NCBI RefSeq assembly: GCF_002806975.1
Contig: NZ_NIHD01000018.1
Coordinates: 1 to 53,417, forward strand
DNA length: 53,417 nucleotides
Source of the DNA: Marinobacter aromaticivorans
GTDB taxonomy: Bacteria > Pseudomonadota > Gammaproteobacteria > Pseudomonadales > Oleiphilaceae
Direction: 5' to 3'
Of this stretch, positions 33,452 through 41,938 are shown in pieces (positions within the stretch are counted from its first letter, which is position 1; every line of letters starts with the position of its first letter). A program made the translations under genes and the position numbers. The notes beneath the pieces were generated by a model. That model had not been told where the DNA came from and searched no databases. It was given only the letters and a program-made list of their open reading frames with translations.

Positions 33452-34372
33452 ATGAGCGATAAAAAACTGCTGGCAGGCAAGGTCATCATAGTTACCGGTG
33501 CCGGTCGTGGTATCGGCCGTGCCACCGCACTGATGCTGGCAGAAAGTGGCGCCAGGGTTGTGGTTAACGACATTGGTGGCAGCGCAGACGGCTCTGGCAC
33601 TGATGCCACCCCCGCACAGGAAGTGGTCGATGAGATCAAGGCGGCTGGGGGCGATGCGGTCGCCAGCTTTGACAGCGTGACTTCCTGGGAAGGCGGTCAG
33701 AAGATCGTGCAGTCTGCCATTGATCATTTCGGCCGCATCGATGGTGTCATCAACAACGCGGGTAATCTGCGTGATGTGATCTTCCACAAAATGACCGAGG
33801 AAGATTTTGACGCAGTACTGGCAGTGCACCTGAAAGGTACTTTCAATGTCAGCCGTGCTGCAGCTCCCATCTTCCGGGAGCAGGGCAGCGGCACCTTTGT
33901 CAACATGACCTCCACTTCCGGCCTGATTGGTAACTTCGGCCAGGCCAACTACGCGGCGGCAAAGATGGGTATCGTTGGTCTGTCCAAGTCCATGGCCCTG
34001 GATATGCAGCGCTTCGGAGTAACCTCCAACTGCATCGCACCATTCGCCTGGAGCCGGCTGATCGGCAGCATTCCTACTGACAGTGAGGAACAGAAAGCCC
34101 GGGTTGCAAAGATCCAGAAGATGACCCCGGACAAAATAGCCACCCTGGCGGTGTCCCTGTGCAGCGACCAGGCAAAGAACGTTAGCGGGCAGATCTTCGG
34201 CGTGCGTAACAACGAAATCTTCCTGTTCAGCCAGCCGCGTCCGTTCCGTTCTGCCCACACATCCGAGGGCTGGACTCCGGAGACGGTACTGAGCCGCGTA
34301 CTGCCGGCCTTCGAAGCGGACTTCTATCCGCTGAGCCGCTCTGCAGACGTATTCAGCTGGGACCCGTTCTGA
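33452..34372 (+). CDS. SDR-family 3-hydroxyacyl-CoA dehydrogenase (MFE-2 type)
   Basis: Short-chain dehydrogenase of 306 residues like the first domain of peroxisomal multifunctional enzyme 2 (17-beta-HSD4). Cofactor loop VTGAGRGIGRATALMLAESG, then the long insert VVNDIGGSADGSGTDATPAQ characteristic of that group. NNAGNLRD and MTSTSGLIGNFGQANYAAAK supply the Ser-Tyr-Lys set, and a C-terminal tail (LPAFEADFYPLSRSADVFSW) is present. It should oxidise (3R)-hydroxyacyl-CoA with NAD+. The next gene encodes the matching hydratase 2 as a separate protein. TAGGAGGGTG precedes ATG 33452. Confidence 0.85.
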   Translation: MSDKKLLAGKVIIVTGAGRGIGRATALMLAESGARVVVNDIGGSADGSGTDATPAQEVVDEIKAAGGDAVASFDSVTSWEGGQKIVQSAIDHFGRIDGVINNAGNLRDVIFHKMTEEDFDAVLAVHLKGTFNVSRAAAPIFREQGSGTFVNMTSTSGLIGNFGQANYAAAKMGIVGLSKSMALDMQRFGVTSNCIAPFAWSRLIGSIPTDSEEQKARVAKIQKMTPDKIATLAVSLCSDQAKNVSGQIFGVRNNEIFLFSQPRPFRSAHTSEGWTPETVLSRVLPAFEADFYPLSRSADVFSWDPF

Positions 34373-34397
34373 TCCCGCTCTGACACTGCAGAATTGA

Positions 34398-34417
34398 TCC
34401 GGCCCTGCAGGGCCGGA
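34398..34417. repeat. Intergenic 20-bp perfect palindrome
   Basis: TCCGGCCCTG is followed directly by its complement CAGGGCCGGA, between the SDR and MaoC genes. There is no T-run. It may form a strong mRNA hairpin or be a protein site. Confidence 0.5.
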
Positions 34418-34458
34418 CACCTGTACCGCCCGGACAGTCACAATAAAGGAGCGCCCCG

Positions 34459-35316
34459 GTGGCCATCGATTACGATAAGCTGATGAATCGCAAGTTCGAG
34501 CGTCTCGAACACACCTACACCGAAAAGGACACCATCCTTTACGCGCTTGGTGTGGGCATGGGTATCGATCCCCTCGATGAAGACTGCCTGAAATTCGTCT
34601 ACGAAGATGGCCTGAAGGCGATGCCCAGCATGGCCAACGTACTGGCCTATCCCGGTTTCTGGGCGAAGGAGCCGGATACCGGGATCGACTGGGTGAAGAT
34701 TCTGCATGCCGGCCAGGAAATGATCATGCACAAACCGCTGCCCGTATCCGGCACGGTTGAAGCTACCACTAAAATCAACGAAATCATTGACAAGGGTGAG
34801 GGCAAAGGGGCGCTGATTCTGTCTGAGCGTACCGTCAGGGACACTGCAACGGGTGAAGACCTCTGTACCCTGATCACCACCACCATGGCCCGGGGCGACG
34901 GGGGCTTTGGTGGCCCTTCAGTTGCGTCTCCGAAGCCGGACCCCATTCCGGAGCGTGAGCCGGATCTGGTCTGCGACCTCCCGACCTTGCCCATGTCGGC
35001 ACTGATCTACCGACTTTCCGGCGACTATAACCCGCTGCACGCCTCCCCGGCAGTGGCGCGAGCCGCCGGGTTCAAAGCTCCGATTCTGCACGGGCTGTGC
35101 ACTTTCGGTGTGGCCACGCACGCCATTCTGAAAACACAATGTGATTACGATCCGGCCCGCTTACAGCGGATTCGTTTGCGGTTCTCCGCGCCTGTATATC
35201 CGGGTGAGACCATTCGCACGGAAATCTGGCGTAATGGTAATGAAGTGGCATTCCGTTGCCGGGTGACCGGGCGCGACCTGGTGGTGGTCAATAACGGTTA
35301 CGCTGAGGTCAGCTGA
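34459..35316 (+). CDS. MaoC-family (R)-enoyl-CoA hydratase 2
   Basis: Double hot-dog hydratase of 285 residues, starting at GTG 34459 with AAAGGAG eight bases upstream. The C-terminal half holds the hydratase-2 signature YRLSGDYNPLHASPAVARAA then GFKAPILHGLCTFG, with catalytic Asp and His. The N-terminal half (YALGVGMGIDPLDEDCLKFV) is the substrate-binding hot-dog seen in MFE-2 proteins. It converts trans-2-enoyl-CoA to (3R)-hydroxyacyl-CoA, which the SDR next door can oxidise. Together they equal a split peroxisomal-type multifunctional enzyme, known to handle 2-methyl-branched and sterol side-chain acyl-CoAs. Confidence 0.88.
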   Translation: MAIDYDKLMNRKFERLEHTYTEKDTILYALGVGMGIDPLDEDCLKFVYEDGLKAMPSMANVLAYPGFWAKEPDTGIDWVKILHAGQEMIMHKPLPVSGTVEATTKINEIIDKGEGKGALILSERTVRDTATGEDLCTLITTTMARGDGGFGGPSVASPKPDPIPEREPDLVCDLPTLPMSALIYRLSGDYNPLHASPAVARAAGFKAPILHGLCTFGVATHAILKTQCDYDPARLQRIRLRFSAPVYPGETIRTEIWRNGNEVAFRCRVTGRDLVVVNNGYAEVS

Positions 35317-35384
35317 TGATTTGTCCGGTCGCCAGGAAAGTGGCCCGGTGACTGCAATTTTTCTACAGCCAGGATTCAAGCTTC

Positions 35385-36611
35385 ATGCAGAATATTCTTT
35401 CAGGCCTTCGAGTCGTTGAGGGAAGTGCTTTTGTGGCCGCGCCTTCCGGTGGGATGACGCTGGCGCAACTGGGTGCGGACGTTATTCGTTTTGACCCCAT
35501 CGGTGGCGGCATCGATTACCGGCGCTGGCCGGTGACCGCGGATAACAAGAGCCTGTACTGGCACAGCCTTAACAAGGGCAAACGCTCCATTGCTGTGGAC
35601 TTCCGGCGGCCTGAAGGCCAGGAACTGCTGACACGGCTGATTACCCAGCCGGGGGACGAGGCCGGACTGTTCCTGACCAATTTCCCGGCCAGGGGGTGGA
35701 TGGCTTACGAACGCTTGAAGGAGTACCGGGAAGACCTGATTTATCTGAATCTTGTGGGGGACCGTCACGGTCGCGGGGCACTTGATTATACGGTTAACTG
35801 TAAGGTGGGTTTCCCGTCACTGACCGGCAACGGTAAGAGTGGGAAGATTCCTCCGCTGAACAATCCGTTGCCCGCCTGGGATGTGATCACGGGGCAACAG
35901 ATCGCCCTGGGGCTGCTGGCGGCTGAGCGTCATCGTAGCCGGACCGGGCAAGGGCAACTGGTGCGGATAGCGCTGGCGGATGTTGCACTGGCCACTCTCG
36001 GTAACCTCGGTTATATCGCCGAGGTGATGATCAATGACGAGGAGAGGGAAGCGATCGGCAATAACATCTTCGGCACCTACGGTCATGACTTTGAGTGCCA
36101 GGATGGTGAGCGCGTGATGGTTGTCGGTGTGAGTCCGAACCAGTGGCGGGCGCTGGTAGACGTGACAGGTACCGGGCCAGAGATTGCGGCCTTGGAGCAG
36201 CGCCTGAGCCTCGACTTCCGAAAAGAGGGCGACCGTTACAAAGGCCGGGATGGTATCACTGACATATTCCGCCCCTGGTTTGCCGCTCGCCGGTTCGAGC
36301 AGGTGGCCACGGAACTGGACAATGCCGGTGCCTGCTGGGGTAAGTATCAGACTGTCCGGGAAGTTGTTGAGAAGGATATCGACTGCTCCGTGGATAACCC
36401 ATTGTTCCAGATGGTCGGGCAGCCCGGAATCGGGGAATACCTGATGCCTGGCCATCCATTGCGCTTTACCTCCGTGGACCGGGATTCGGTACGGCCCGCG
36501 CCAGAACTTGGTGAACACACCGAGGAAATCCTGGCAGACACTCTCGGCCTGTCTTCAGGCGAGATAGCCCGGCTTTTCGATGAGAAAATCGTGGCCAGTT
36601 CAAACAAATGA
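35385..36611 (+). CDS. mct: Mesaconyl-CoA C1-C4 CoA transferase (2-methylfumaryl-CoA isomerase)
   Basis: Class III (CaiB-type) CoA transferase of 408 residues. It agrees strikingly with Chloroflexus Mct as remembered: LRVVEGSAFVAAPSGGMTLA, GADVIRFDPIGGGIDYRRWP, LNKGKRSIAVDFRRPEGQEL, TNFPARGWMAYERLKEYRED, LDYTVNCKVGFP (Asp134, the likely catalytic carboxylate), LPAWDVITGQQIALGLLAAE and VEQPGIGSYLMPG-like VGQPGIGEYLMPGHPLRF. Mct moves CoA within mesaconate from C1 to C4. Here it would connect the methylsuccinyl-CoA dehydrogenase-like product to the ich/ccl genes 5 kb downstream. No C1 hydratase (Mch) is seen, so a C4 route makes sense. Confidence 0.85.
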   Translation: MQNILSGLRVVEGSAFVAAPSGGMTLAQLGADVIRFDPIGGGIDYRRWPVTADNKSLYWHSLNKGKRSIAVDFRRPEGQELLTRLITQPGDEAGLFLTNFPARGWMAYERLKEYREDLIYLNLVGDRHGRGALDYTVNCKVGFPSLTGNGKSGKIPPLNNPLPAWDVITGQQIALGLLAAERHRSRTGQGQLVRIALADVALATLGNLGYIAEVMINDEEREAIGNNIFGTYGHDFECQDGERVMVVGVSPNQWRALVDVTGTGPEIAALEQRLSLDFRKEGDRYKGRDGITDIFRPWFAARRFEQVATELDNAGACWGKYQTVREVVEKDIDCSVDNPLFQMVGQPGIGEYLMPGHPLRFTSVDRDSVRPAPELGEHTEEILADTLGLSSGEIARLFDEKIVASSNK

Positions 36612-36644
36612 TAATCAGGCTAACCATTTAAAAGGGGGCTCATT

Positions 36645-37805
36645 GTGGAAAGTGTCCGGTTCAGTTTTCCTGCTCCTGAAATCGATGAAAGTGTCGATGA
36701 GCTTCGTAAGGAAGTGCGCGCTTTTCTGAAGGAGGAAGTTCGCAGTGGTGGCTTTATTCCGGTTACAGACTGCTGGTGTGCCGGTGTAGACCCGGACTTC
36801 AGTCGGAAGCTGGGCCAGAAGGGCTGGATCGGAGTTACGTGGCCCCGGCAGTATGGCGGGCGTGACCTGAGCGCTCTCCATCGCTATGCGATCACCGAAG
36901 AGCTGTTAGTGGCAGGCGCTCCCGTGCACGCTCACTGGATTGCAGATCGCCAGAGCGGGCCGCTTATTCTGGCGAAAGGTACAGAAGACATGAAACGCAA
37001 CATTTTACCGCAGATTGCTGCCGGAAAATGTTTTATAGCGCTTGGCCTCAGTGAACCGGAATCCGGCTCCGACCTTGCGTCCGTGCGTACCCGTGCCGCC
37101 AGAGTAGAGGGTGGATGGGAAATCACGGGCACCAAGTTGTGGTCATCGGGGGCCCGGCACTGTCAATACATGACGGTACTGGCTCGCACCGGTGAGCGCG
37201 ACCCGGACAAGCGCCATGCAGGCCTGACGCAGTTTCTCGTCCCGCTGGATTCGCCGGGGGTGACGGTGCGGGGAATTCGTGACATGAGCGGGGTCGAGCA
37301 TTTCAACGAGACTCACTTCGAAAGTGCCTTCGTCCCGGACGATGCCGTACTGGGCGCGGTTGGCGAAGGCTGGAAGCAGGTCACGAGCGAACTTGCGCTG
37401 GAGCGTTCGGGACCGGAGCGTTTTCTGAGCACCTTTATTGTACTGGAAAAGGCGATGCAGCATAGCGCTGCCGGAATGAACGGACACCAGGCTGCAGTTT
37501 TCGGCAGCATTCTCGCCCGCATCCGTGCATTGCGCGCTATGTCCCTCGGTGTCGCGGCACTACTCGACCAGGGACATTCCCCGGAAATAGAGGCGGCACT
37601 GGTCAAGGACCTGGGCACCCGGCTGGAGCAGGACATTATCGAGCGCCTTCGGGAGTTTTGGCCGATACAGATGAAACAGGGCTATGGTGACGAGTTCCAG
37701 TCCCTGATGTCGGATAGCCTGCTGCGCCAGCCCTCCTTTACCCTGCGGGGGGGCACCAACGAGGTACTCCGGGGCATCATCGCCCGAGGTGTGGGACTGA
37801 ACTGA
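36645..37805 (+). CDS. Acyl-CoA dehydrogenase, subunit of a heteromeric pair
   Basis: Flavoprotein of 386 residues, starting at GTG 36645 behind a G-rich site. Segments: GVTWPRQYGGRDLSALHRYA, ALGLSEPESGSDLASVRTRA, ITGTKLWSSGARHCQYMTVL and FTLRGGTNEVLRGIIARGVG. The layout matches FadE-type alpha subunits that pair with a second, degenerate dehydrogenase. The next gene is such a partner. Glu in LERSGPERF is a possible catalytic base. It follows mct by 33 bases. Pairs of this kind act on bulky or branched acyl-CoA in sterol and alicyclic degradation. The substrate is not defined. Confidence 0.8.
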   Translation: MESVRFSFPAPEIDESVDELRKEVRAFLKEEVRSGGFIPVTDCWCAGVDPDFSRKLGQKGWIGVTWPRQYGGRDLSALHRYAITEELLVAGAPVHAHWIADRQSGPLILAKGTEDMKRNILPQIAAGKCFIALGLSEPESGSDLASVRTRAARVEGGWEITGTKLWSSGARHCQYMTVLARTGERDPDKRHAGLTQFLVPLDSPGVTVRGIRDMSGVEHFNETHFESAFVPDDAVLGAVGEGWKQVTSELALERSGPERFLSTFIVLEKAMQHSAAGMNGHQAAVFGSILARIRALRAMSLGVAALLDQGHSPEIEAALVKDLGTRLEQDIIERLREFWPIQMKQGYGDEFQSLMSDSLLRQPSFTLRGGTNEVLRGIIARGVGLN

Positions 37806-37841
37806 TTGCGTGGCCCAAAGGGAGTCATCACCGGAGGCGAT

Positions 37842-38933
37842 ATGGAACAGACAGATCAGCTTATTCTTGATACCGCCCATCGCCTGTTTGCGGATCAGTG
37901 CGACGCAGAGACTGTTAATCGCGCGGAAAATTGCGAAACACCCGATCGGCTGTGGCAGGCCATTTTTGAGTCAGGTCTGACCCTGGCCTGGGTACCAGAG
38001 GCCGCCGGTGGTGTTGGTGGTTCGTTGGCTCTTGGCTTCAACCTGATCCGCCAGGCCGCCAGCTTTGCCTTGCCGGTGCCACTGGCTGATACCCTGGTAG
38101 CCAACCTGTTGCTGGCAAAAAGCGGGCTTTCGGTCAGCGCCGGCTGCTGGGCAGCAATGGCTTTCGATGGGCATGAGGTGCCGTCTTTGTTACAGGGGGA
38201 AGTCAGCGGGGTGGTGGAGGCAGCCTCCGGTGCCCCGGGAGCCACGGTGGTTGTAGTGCCGGTACTGGAAAAGGAAGTGGTCAGGATCGCCACCTTTGCC
38301 CCTTCTGCGATCGACATGGAGCATCATGAAAGCCTCGCCGGTGAGGCGAGATCCCGGATTATTTTCGATTCGGCAATTCCGAGCCAGCTGTCCGCACCTG
38401 TTGATGGCATGACGGTGGATGGTCTGAAGCAGTTCTGTGCTTTGGTCCGTGCCTGCCAGATTGCCGGGGCACTGGAAAAGATTACGGATTTGACGGTGGG
38501 CTATGTCAGGGAGCGTCACCAGTTTGGCCGCCCCCTGGGCAAGTTTCAGGCTATTCAGCACAAGATAGCCGATATTGTCGGGGAGAGTGCCCTGACCGGT
38601 GCGGCGGTGGAGCAGGCTGTGCGGAAACTATCCGCTCACCCTGTTCCGTTCAGCGGGGATTCCGATATGCTGCTGCCGTTGGCAACTGCCAAGATAGTGG
38701 CTTCCGAGGCGGCAGGCAGGGTAACCCGGAATGCGCATCAGGCGCATGGTGCCATGGGGTTCAGCTTTGAATACCCGCTGCAGCAATACAGCCGGAGAGT
38801 CTGGAGCTGGCGAGAGGAGTTTGGCCCGGAATTTTACTGGTCCGGGCGTCTGGGAATGGCGGTTGCCTCCGGGATCAGCTCCCATGGCAGCAACCACGGC
38901 GATGGCGGTACCTGGGATCTTGTGTCCCAATAA
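37842..38933 (+). CDS. Acyl-CoA dehydrogenase, degenerate partner subunit
   Basis: Protein of 363 residues with ATG 37842 and GGAGG upstream; the earlier TTG is not needed. The helical C-terminal half is family-like (YVRERHQFGRPLGKFQAIQH, RNAHQAHGAMGFSFEYPLQQ). The middle beta domain lacks a recognisable FAD/substrate motif, and the catalytic end is replaced by SGRLGMAVASGISSHGSN. It resembles PimD in this window. Coupling to the preceding gene (36-base gap) suggests an alpha2-beta2 enzyme. Confidence 0.78.
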   Translation: MEQTDQLILDTAHRLFADQCDAETVNRAENCETPDRLWQAIFESGLTLAWVPEAAGGVGGSLALGFNLIRQAASFALPVPLADTLVANLLLAKSGLSVSAGCWAAMAFDGHEVPSLLQGEVSGVVEAASGAPGATVVVVPVLEKEVVRIATFAPSAIDMEHHESLAGEARSRIIFDSAIPSQLSAPVDGMTVDGLKQFCALVRACQIAGALEKITDLTVGYVRERHQFGRPLGKFQAIQHKIADIVGESALTGAAVEQAVRKLSAHPVPFSGDSDMLLPLATAKIVASEAAGRVTRNAHQAHGAMGFSFEYPLQQYSRRVWSWREEFGPEFYWSGRLGMAVASGISSHGSNHGDGGTWDLVSQ

Positions 38934-38950
38934 CATGATCGGGAGAGACC

Positions 38951-39733
38951 ATGAAAACCTTTGAGGATGTGATTGTTGAGTGGCATGAGCATGTAGCGCT
39001 TGTGGAGATTTGCCGTCCGCCGCTGAACTTTTTTAATGTAACGCTGATTGAGCATCTCGCTGAGACTTTTGAGACTCTGGACCAAAAGGATCATTGCCGT
39101 GCCATTGTGTTGGCTGCGAGAGGTAAGGCTTTCTGTGCGGGTGCGGATTTTTCTTCCAGCGGGGGTGACCTGTTCAAGCCTGAAAGCGATAACAGCGCGA
39201 TCACTCTGTATAGGGCCGCTGCGAGATTGTTCCATTGTCGAAAACCGGTGGTGGGTGCTATTCAAGGTGCAGCCATCGGTGGAGGCCTGGGGTTGTCACT
39301 GGTACCGGATTTCCGGATCGTCTGCCCCGAAACACGCTTTGCCGCCAACTTTGTCCAGCTTGGTATCCATCCGGGGTTTGGAATCAGCCTGGCCCTTCCG
39401 CGGCTTATCGGCCAGCAGCAGGCGCAGTTAATGCTGCTCACCGGTCGGCGGATCAAAGGCGAGGAAGCTCTGGAGTATGGCCTTGGTGACAAGCTGGTCC
39501 CGTCGGACAGGGTTCGTGACGAGGCGATAGCGCTAGCCACCGAAATTGCCCGGTGTGCGCCCCTGGCGGTGGAGTCGACCCGGGCGACGCTGCGTCAGGG
39601 TCTGGCGGAAGAGTTGCAGGCCAGGCTTGAGCACGAATTCGCCGAACAGGCGTGGTTGGCTGAAACGGCTGACCACAGAGAGGGCCTGGCGGCGGTCAGA
39701 GAGCGGCGTCCGGGGCAGTTTTCCCGGTCCTGA
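38951..39733 (+). CDS. Crotonase-family protein lacking both hydratase glutamates
   Basis: Crotonase-fold protein of 260 residues. The CoA/oxyanion part is normal: ARGKAFCAGADFSSSGGD and GAIQGAAIGGGLGLSLVPDF. The two positions that hold catalytic Glu in enoyl-CoA hydratases are changed: GGGLGLSL instead of GGGCELAM, and AANFVQLGIHPGFG instead of GQPEILLGTIPG. It therefore should not act as a simple hydratase. Isomerase, hydrolase or decarboxylase activity is open. It is the last gene of the long operon. GGGAGAG precedes ATG 38951. Confidence 0.75.
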   Translation: MKTFEDVIVEWHEHVALVEICRPPLNFFNVTLIEHLAETFETLDQKDHCRAIVLAARGKAFCAGADFSSSGGDLFKPESDNSAITLYRAAARLFHCRKPVVGAIQGAAIGGGLGLSLVPDFRIVCPETRFAANFVQLGIHPGFGISLALPRLIGQQQAQLMLLTGRRIKGEEALEYGLGDKLVPSDRVRDEAIALATEIARCAPLAVESTRATLRQGLAEELQARLEHEFAEQAWLAETADHREGLAAVRERRPGQFSRS

Positions 39734-39792
39734 AGAATTGGTGATGCCCGGAGCACGGTCCCAAAACAGCCTGCTTGTTGGTTTTCCCAGAA

Positions 39793-39831
39793 ATAGCCCG
39801 GCGGGGGCCGGGTCCTGCAGTGGCGGGCTAT
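39793..39831. terminator. Hairpin between convergent genes
   Basis: ATAGCCCG (39793-39800) pairs with CGGGCTAT (39824-39831), with a second stem CCCGGC/GCCGGG nested at its base. It lies between the converging crotonase and nitroreductase genes. There is no clear T-run, so terminator function is tentative. Confidence 0.4.
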
Positions 39832-39842
39832 GCAGCAGCTTG

Positions 39843-40526
39843 TCAGCCCCGGAAAACGACCGAGTTGGCCAGCGGCTCGCGCACGGTCCGCGTACGATTG
39901 GCATCCACGTCGGGGTCTTCATAACCAAAACTGATACCCAGCAGAATGCCGGTGCTGTCGTCGAGCCCGAACGCTTCCCGCACCAGATCCGGATAGGTTC
40001 GCATGCTGCCCATGGCGCAGCTGCTGATGCCAAAGGCATGCATGGTCAGCATGAGGGTCTGGGCATAGATGCCCACGTCCAGCGAGATGGTTGCACCGAA
40101 GTTGCGATCCATGCCCAGGAAGGCGATGTGCGGGGCATCGAACAGCTCGAAATTGCGGCGGACGGCCCGGAGTCTGCCGGGTTTGTCATTCCGGGCAATC
40201 CCCATCTCGTTATAAAGCGCGACCGCACAATCCACTTGACGTTGGCGGTATTCTCCCTCGAAGGTAGATACGTAGGAAAAATCCGGTTGGCCTGCCACGC
40301 CCTGGTCCAGCCGTTCCAGGAACTGGTCCCGCAGCCGGTCTTTCACCTCGCCGGAGGCAACATACACCTTCCACGGCTGAGTGTTGCAGTTTGAAGGTGC
40401 CTGCTGGGCTATTTCAAATACCTGTTCAAGCGTCCCGGCAGGTACCGGATCGGGCAGATAACCTCTGACTGAGCGCCGAGAGGTGATGGCATCGATCACA
40501 GGCACACTGGGTTTGGTTATGACCAT
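39843..40526 (-). CDS. Nitroreductase-family FMN oxidoreductase
   Basis: Flavin-dependent NAD(P)H oxidoreductase of 227 residues, oriented against the operon. The N-terminus has the FMN phosphate-binding ITSRRSVRGYLPDPVPAGTL and QAPSNCNTQPWKVYVASGE. The C-terminal half has DVGIYAQTLMLTMHAFGISS and LLGISFGYEDPDVDANRTRT. Family members reduce nitro compounds, quinones or enones. Its placement near enoyl-CoA enzymes suggests a possible role in removing reactive unsaturated compounds, but nothing in the sequence fixes the substrate. It is intact. Confidence 0.85.
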   Translation of the reverse strand: MVITKPSVPVIDAITSRRSVRGYLPDPVPAGTLEQVFEIAQQAPSNCNTQPWKVYVASGEVKDRLRDQFLERLDQGVAGQPDFSYVSTFEGEYRQRQVDCAVALYNEMGIARNDKPGRLRAVRRNFELFDAPHIAFLGMDRNFGATISLDVGIYAQTLMLTMHAFGISSCAMGSMRTYPDLVREAFGLDDSTGILLGISFGYEDPDVDANRTRTVREPLANSVVFRG

Positions 40527-40738
40527 AAAGTTCTCCGGGGTGCTCTTGAAGTCGTTATTACAGTGACGATAACAATTTAAGAACTGCGTGGGAAAAGCAT
40601 ATTTTCTATTAAAAGTATGCCGGAAATGTATTTCTTATTCGCCAAGAGTTGCAGAGCAGATAATCTGAATCCAAGCGCACTGAGTGAGGCTGAAGCGCGG
40701 ACTCTTTACCTGACGAACAGAACTCTAGAGGTGCCATC
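40527..40738. other. Non-coding gap upstream of the nitroreductase
   Basis: Part of a 340-base stretch between the nitroreductase and the LysR gene. It is AT-rich near 40560-40640 and probably contains the nitroreductase promoter. No gene is recognised apart from the thiolase remnant listed next. Confidence 0.5.
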
Positions 40739-40846
40739 ATGCAACAACGACGAGCAGCTATTGTTACTCCGGTGCGCACCGGTGTGGGAGCATTTGGCAA
40801 GGGACTAAGACAGGTTTCGGTTGAAGACTTGATTGCTACGGTGTAG
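40739..40846 (+). pseudogene. Thiolase N-terminal remnant, 35 codons
   Basis: ATG 40739 opens MQQRRAAIVTPVRTGVGAFG then KGLRQVSVEDLIATV and a TAG stop. This is a good thiolase N-terminus (PVRTxxGxFxGxL), ending where the second helix should begin. The rest is gone. It suggests a thiolase gene once stood here, between the two operons, and was deleted. Confidence 0.65.
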
Positions 40847-40866
40847 ACGGTGTACTTCCCTGATGA

Positions 40867-41775
40867 TCAGTCTGGGGTCGTCAGGCTGATCTGCGAACGT
40901 ATTTCCTCCACCAGCTCCTTACCACATCTGGGCAAGGCATCCAGTTCGCGGACGATCAGGCTGCGCTCCCGTTCCGCCCAGTCGTCTTCCAGGTAGATGG
41001 TTACGATGTCGAGAAAATCGGTATAGCGGCGGGCGATGGAGCGGGGCAGGATGCCGATTCCGACACCGCGGCTGACCATCCGGCAGGCCGACTCGAAGCC
41101 GAACACCTGGATCCGCATCTGCAGGGTCGAGCCGGTTTCGCTGGCCTGGTCCTTGAGGAAATCGAACAGGGTGCTGCCTTCTCGCAAACCGATATGGGGG
41201 TATTCCAGGGTTTCCCGGAAGGAGAGGGTCTGGCGTGTAGCCAGCTCGTGGCCTTTCGGGGCGACCACCACCAGTCGGTCAACGCTGAATGGAATGATCT
41301 CGAGCTTTTTGTTCGCGTTCACCGGGCCGGCGACAACGCCGAGGTCGGTTGAGCCGTCCACCACCCCGCGAATGATGTCGTGGGTCAGCCGTTCCTGCAG
41401 GTCAATGGTCACACCCGGGCGGTTGACCAGAAAACGGGCCAGCACGTCCGGCATGAAGTCACTCACCGCCGTGGTGTTGGCGAAGATGCGTAAATGGCCT
41501 GATTTCCCTTCCGCATACCGGGAAAACTCATCCCTGATGTAATCCACCTGGCGCATGATGGCGCGGGCATGGACCAGCAGATCATGGCCGGCAGGGGTCA
41601 GTTCAACGCCCTGACTGTCCCGGTAGAACAGTCGGCTGCCAAGCTGTCCTTCCAAAGATTTGATTCGCATGCTGGCCGCCGCGGTGGAAAGGCTTACTCG
41701 ACGAGCACCACCGGTCAGGCTATTGGCTTCGGCAACATGAATAAACAGGCGAAGATCAGGAATGTCAAAGTGCAT
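40867..41775 (-). CDS. LysR-family regulator of the itaconate operon (RipR-like position)
   Basis: LysR-type regulator of 302 residues. HTH: IPDLRLFIHVAEANSLTGGA and RVSLSTAAASMRIKSLEGQL. The effector domain runs from about residue 93 (HLRIFANTTAVSDFMPDVLA), with FGFESACRMVSRGVGIGILP late. It is divergent from ich, with 163 bases between. The same arrangement is known in Pseudomonas aeruginosa and Yersinia itaconate clusters, where the LysR protein (RipR) controls the operon. A candidate site, ATTCT-N18-AGAAT at 41892-41919, lies just ahead of ich. Confidence 0.82.
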   Translation of the reverse strand: MHFDIPDLRLFIHVAEANSLTGGARRVSLSTAAASMRIKSLEGQLGSRLFYRDSQGVELTPAGHDLLVHARAIMRQVDYIRDEFSRYAEGKSGHLRIFANTTAVSDFMPDVLARFLVNRPGVTIDLQERLTHDIIRGVVDGSTDLGVVAGPVNANKKLEIIPFSVDRLVVVAPKGHELATRQTLSFRETLEYPHIGLREGSTLFDFLKDQASETGSTLQMRIQVFGFESACRMVSRGVGIGILPRSIARRYTDFLDIVTIYLEDDWAERERSLIVRELDALPRCGKELVEEIRSQISLTTPD

Positions 41776-41891
41776 GGTTTGGATAGTCAGCAGGCTAACA
41801 AAGAGACGCTCAGTCTAAACCATGGGGGTGTTCATGGAAACCAAACGCACCCTTGTGGAAAAACGAATTCTCTTCAGTCTTATATACCGGC

Positions 41892-41919
41892 ATTCTTACT
41901 ATTGTTCAAAAACCAGAAT
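41892..41919. promoter_or_regulatory. Candidate LysR-type site ahead of ich
   Basis: ATTCT and AGAAT are 5-bp inverted half-sites separated by 18 AT-rich bases, 20 bases ahead of the ich start. Position fits a LysR activation or repression site. The match is short and the call is tentative. Confidence 0.25.
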
Positions 41920-41938
41920 AAAGATTGATAGAGGATCC

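Noticed and set aside
28941..39733. Reading the operon as anaerobic toluene (bbs) genes
   Set aside because: It has a DUF35/thiolase pair, a CoA transferase and a dehydrogenase, but no benzylsuccinate synthase and only one CoA transferase here; that transferase matches Mct, not BbsE/F.
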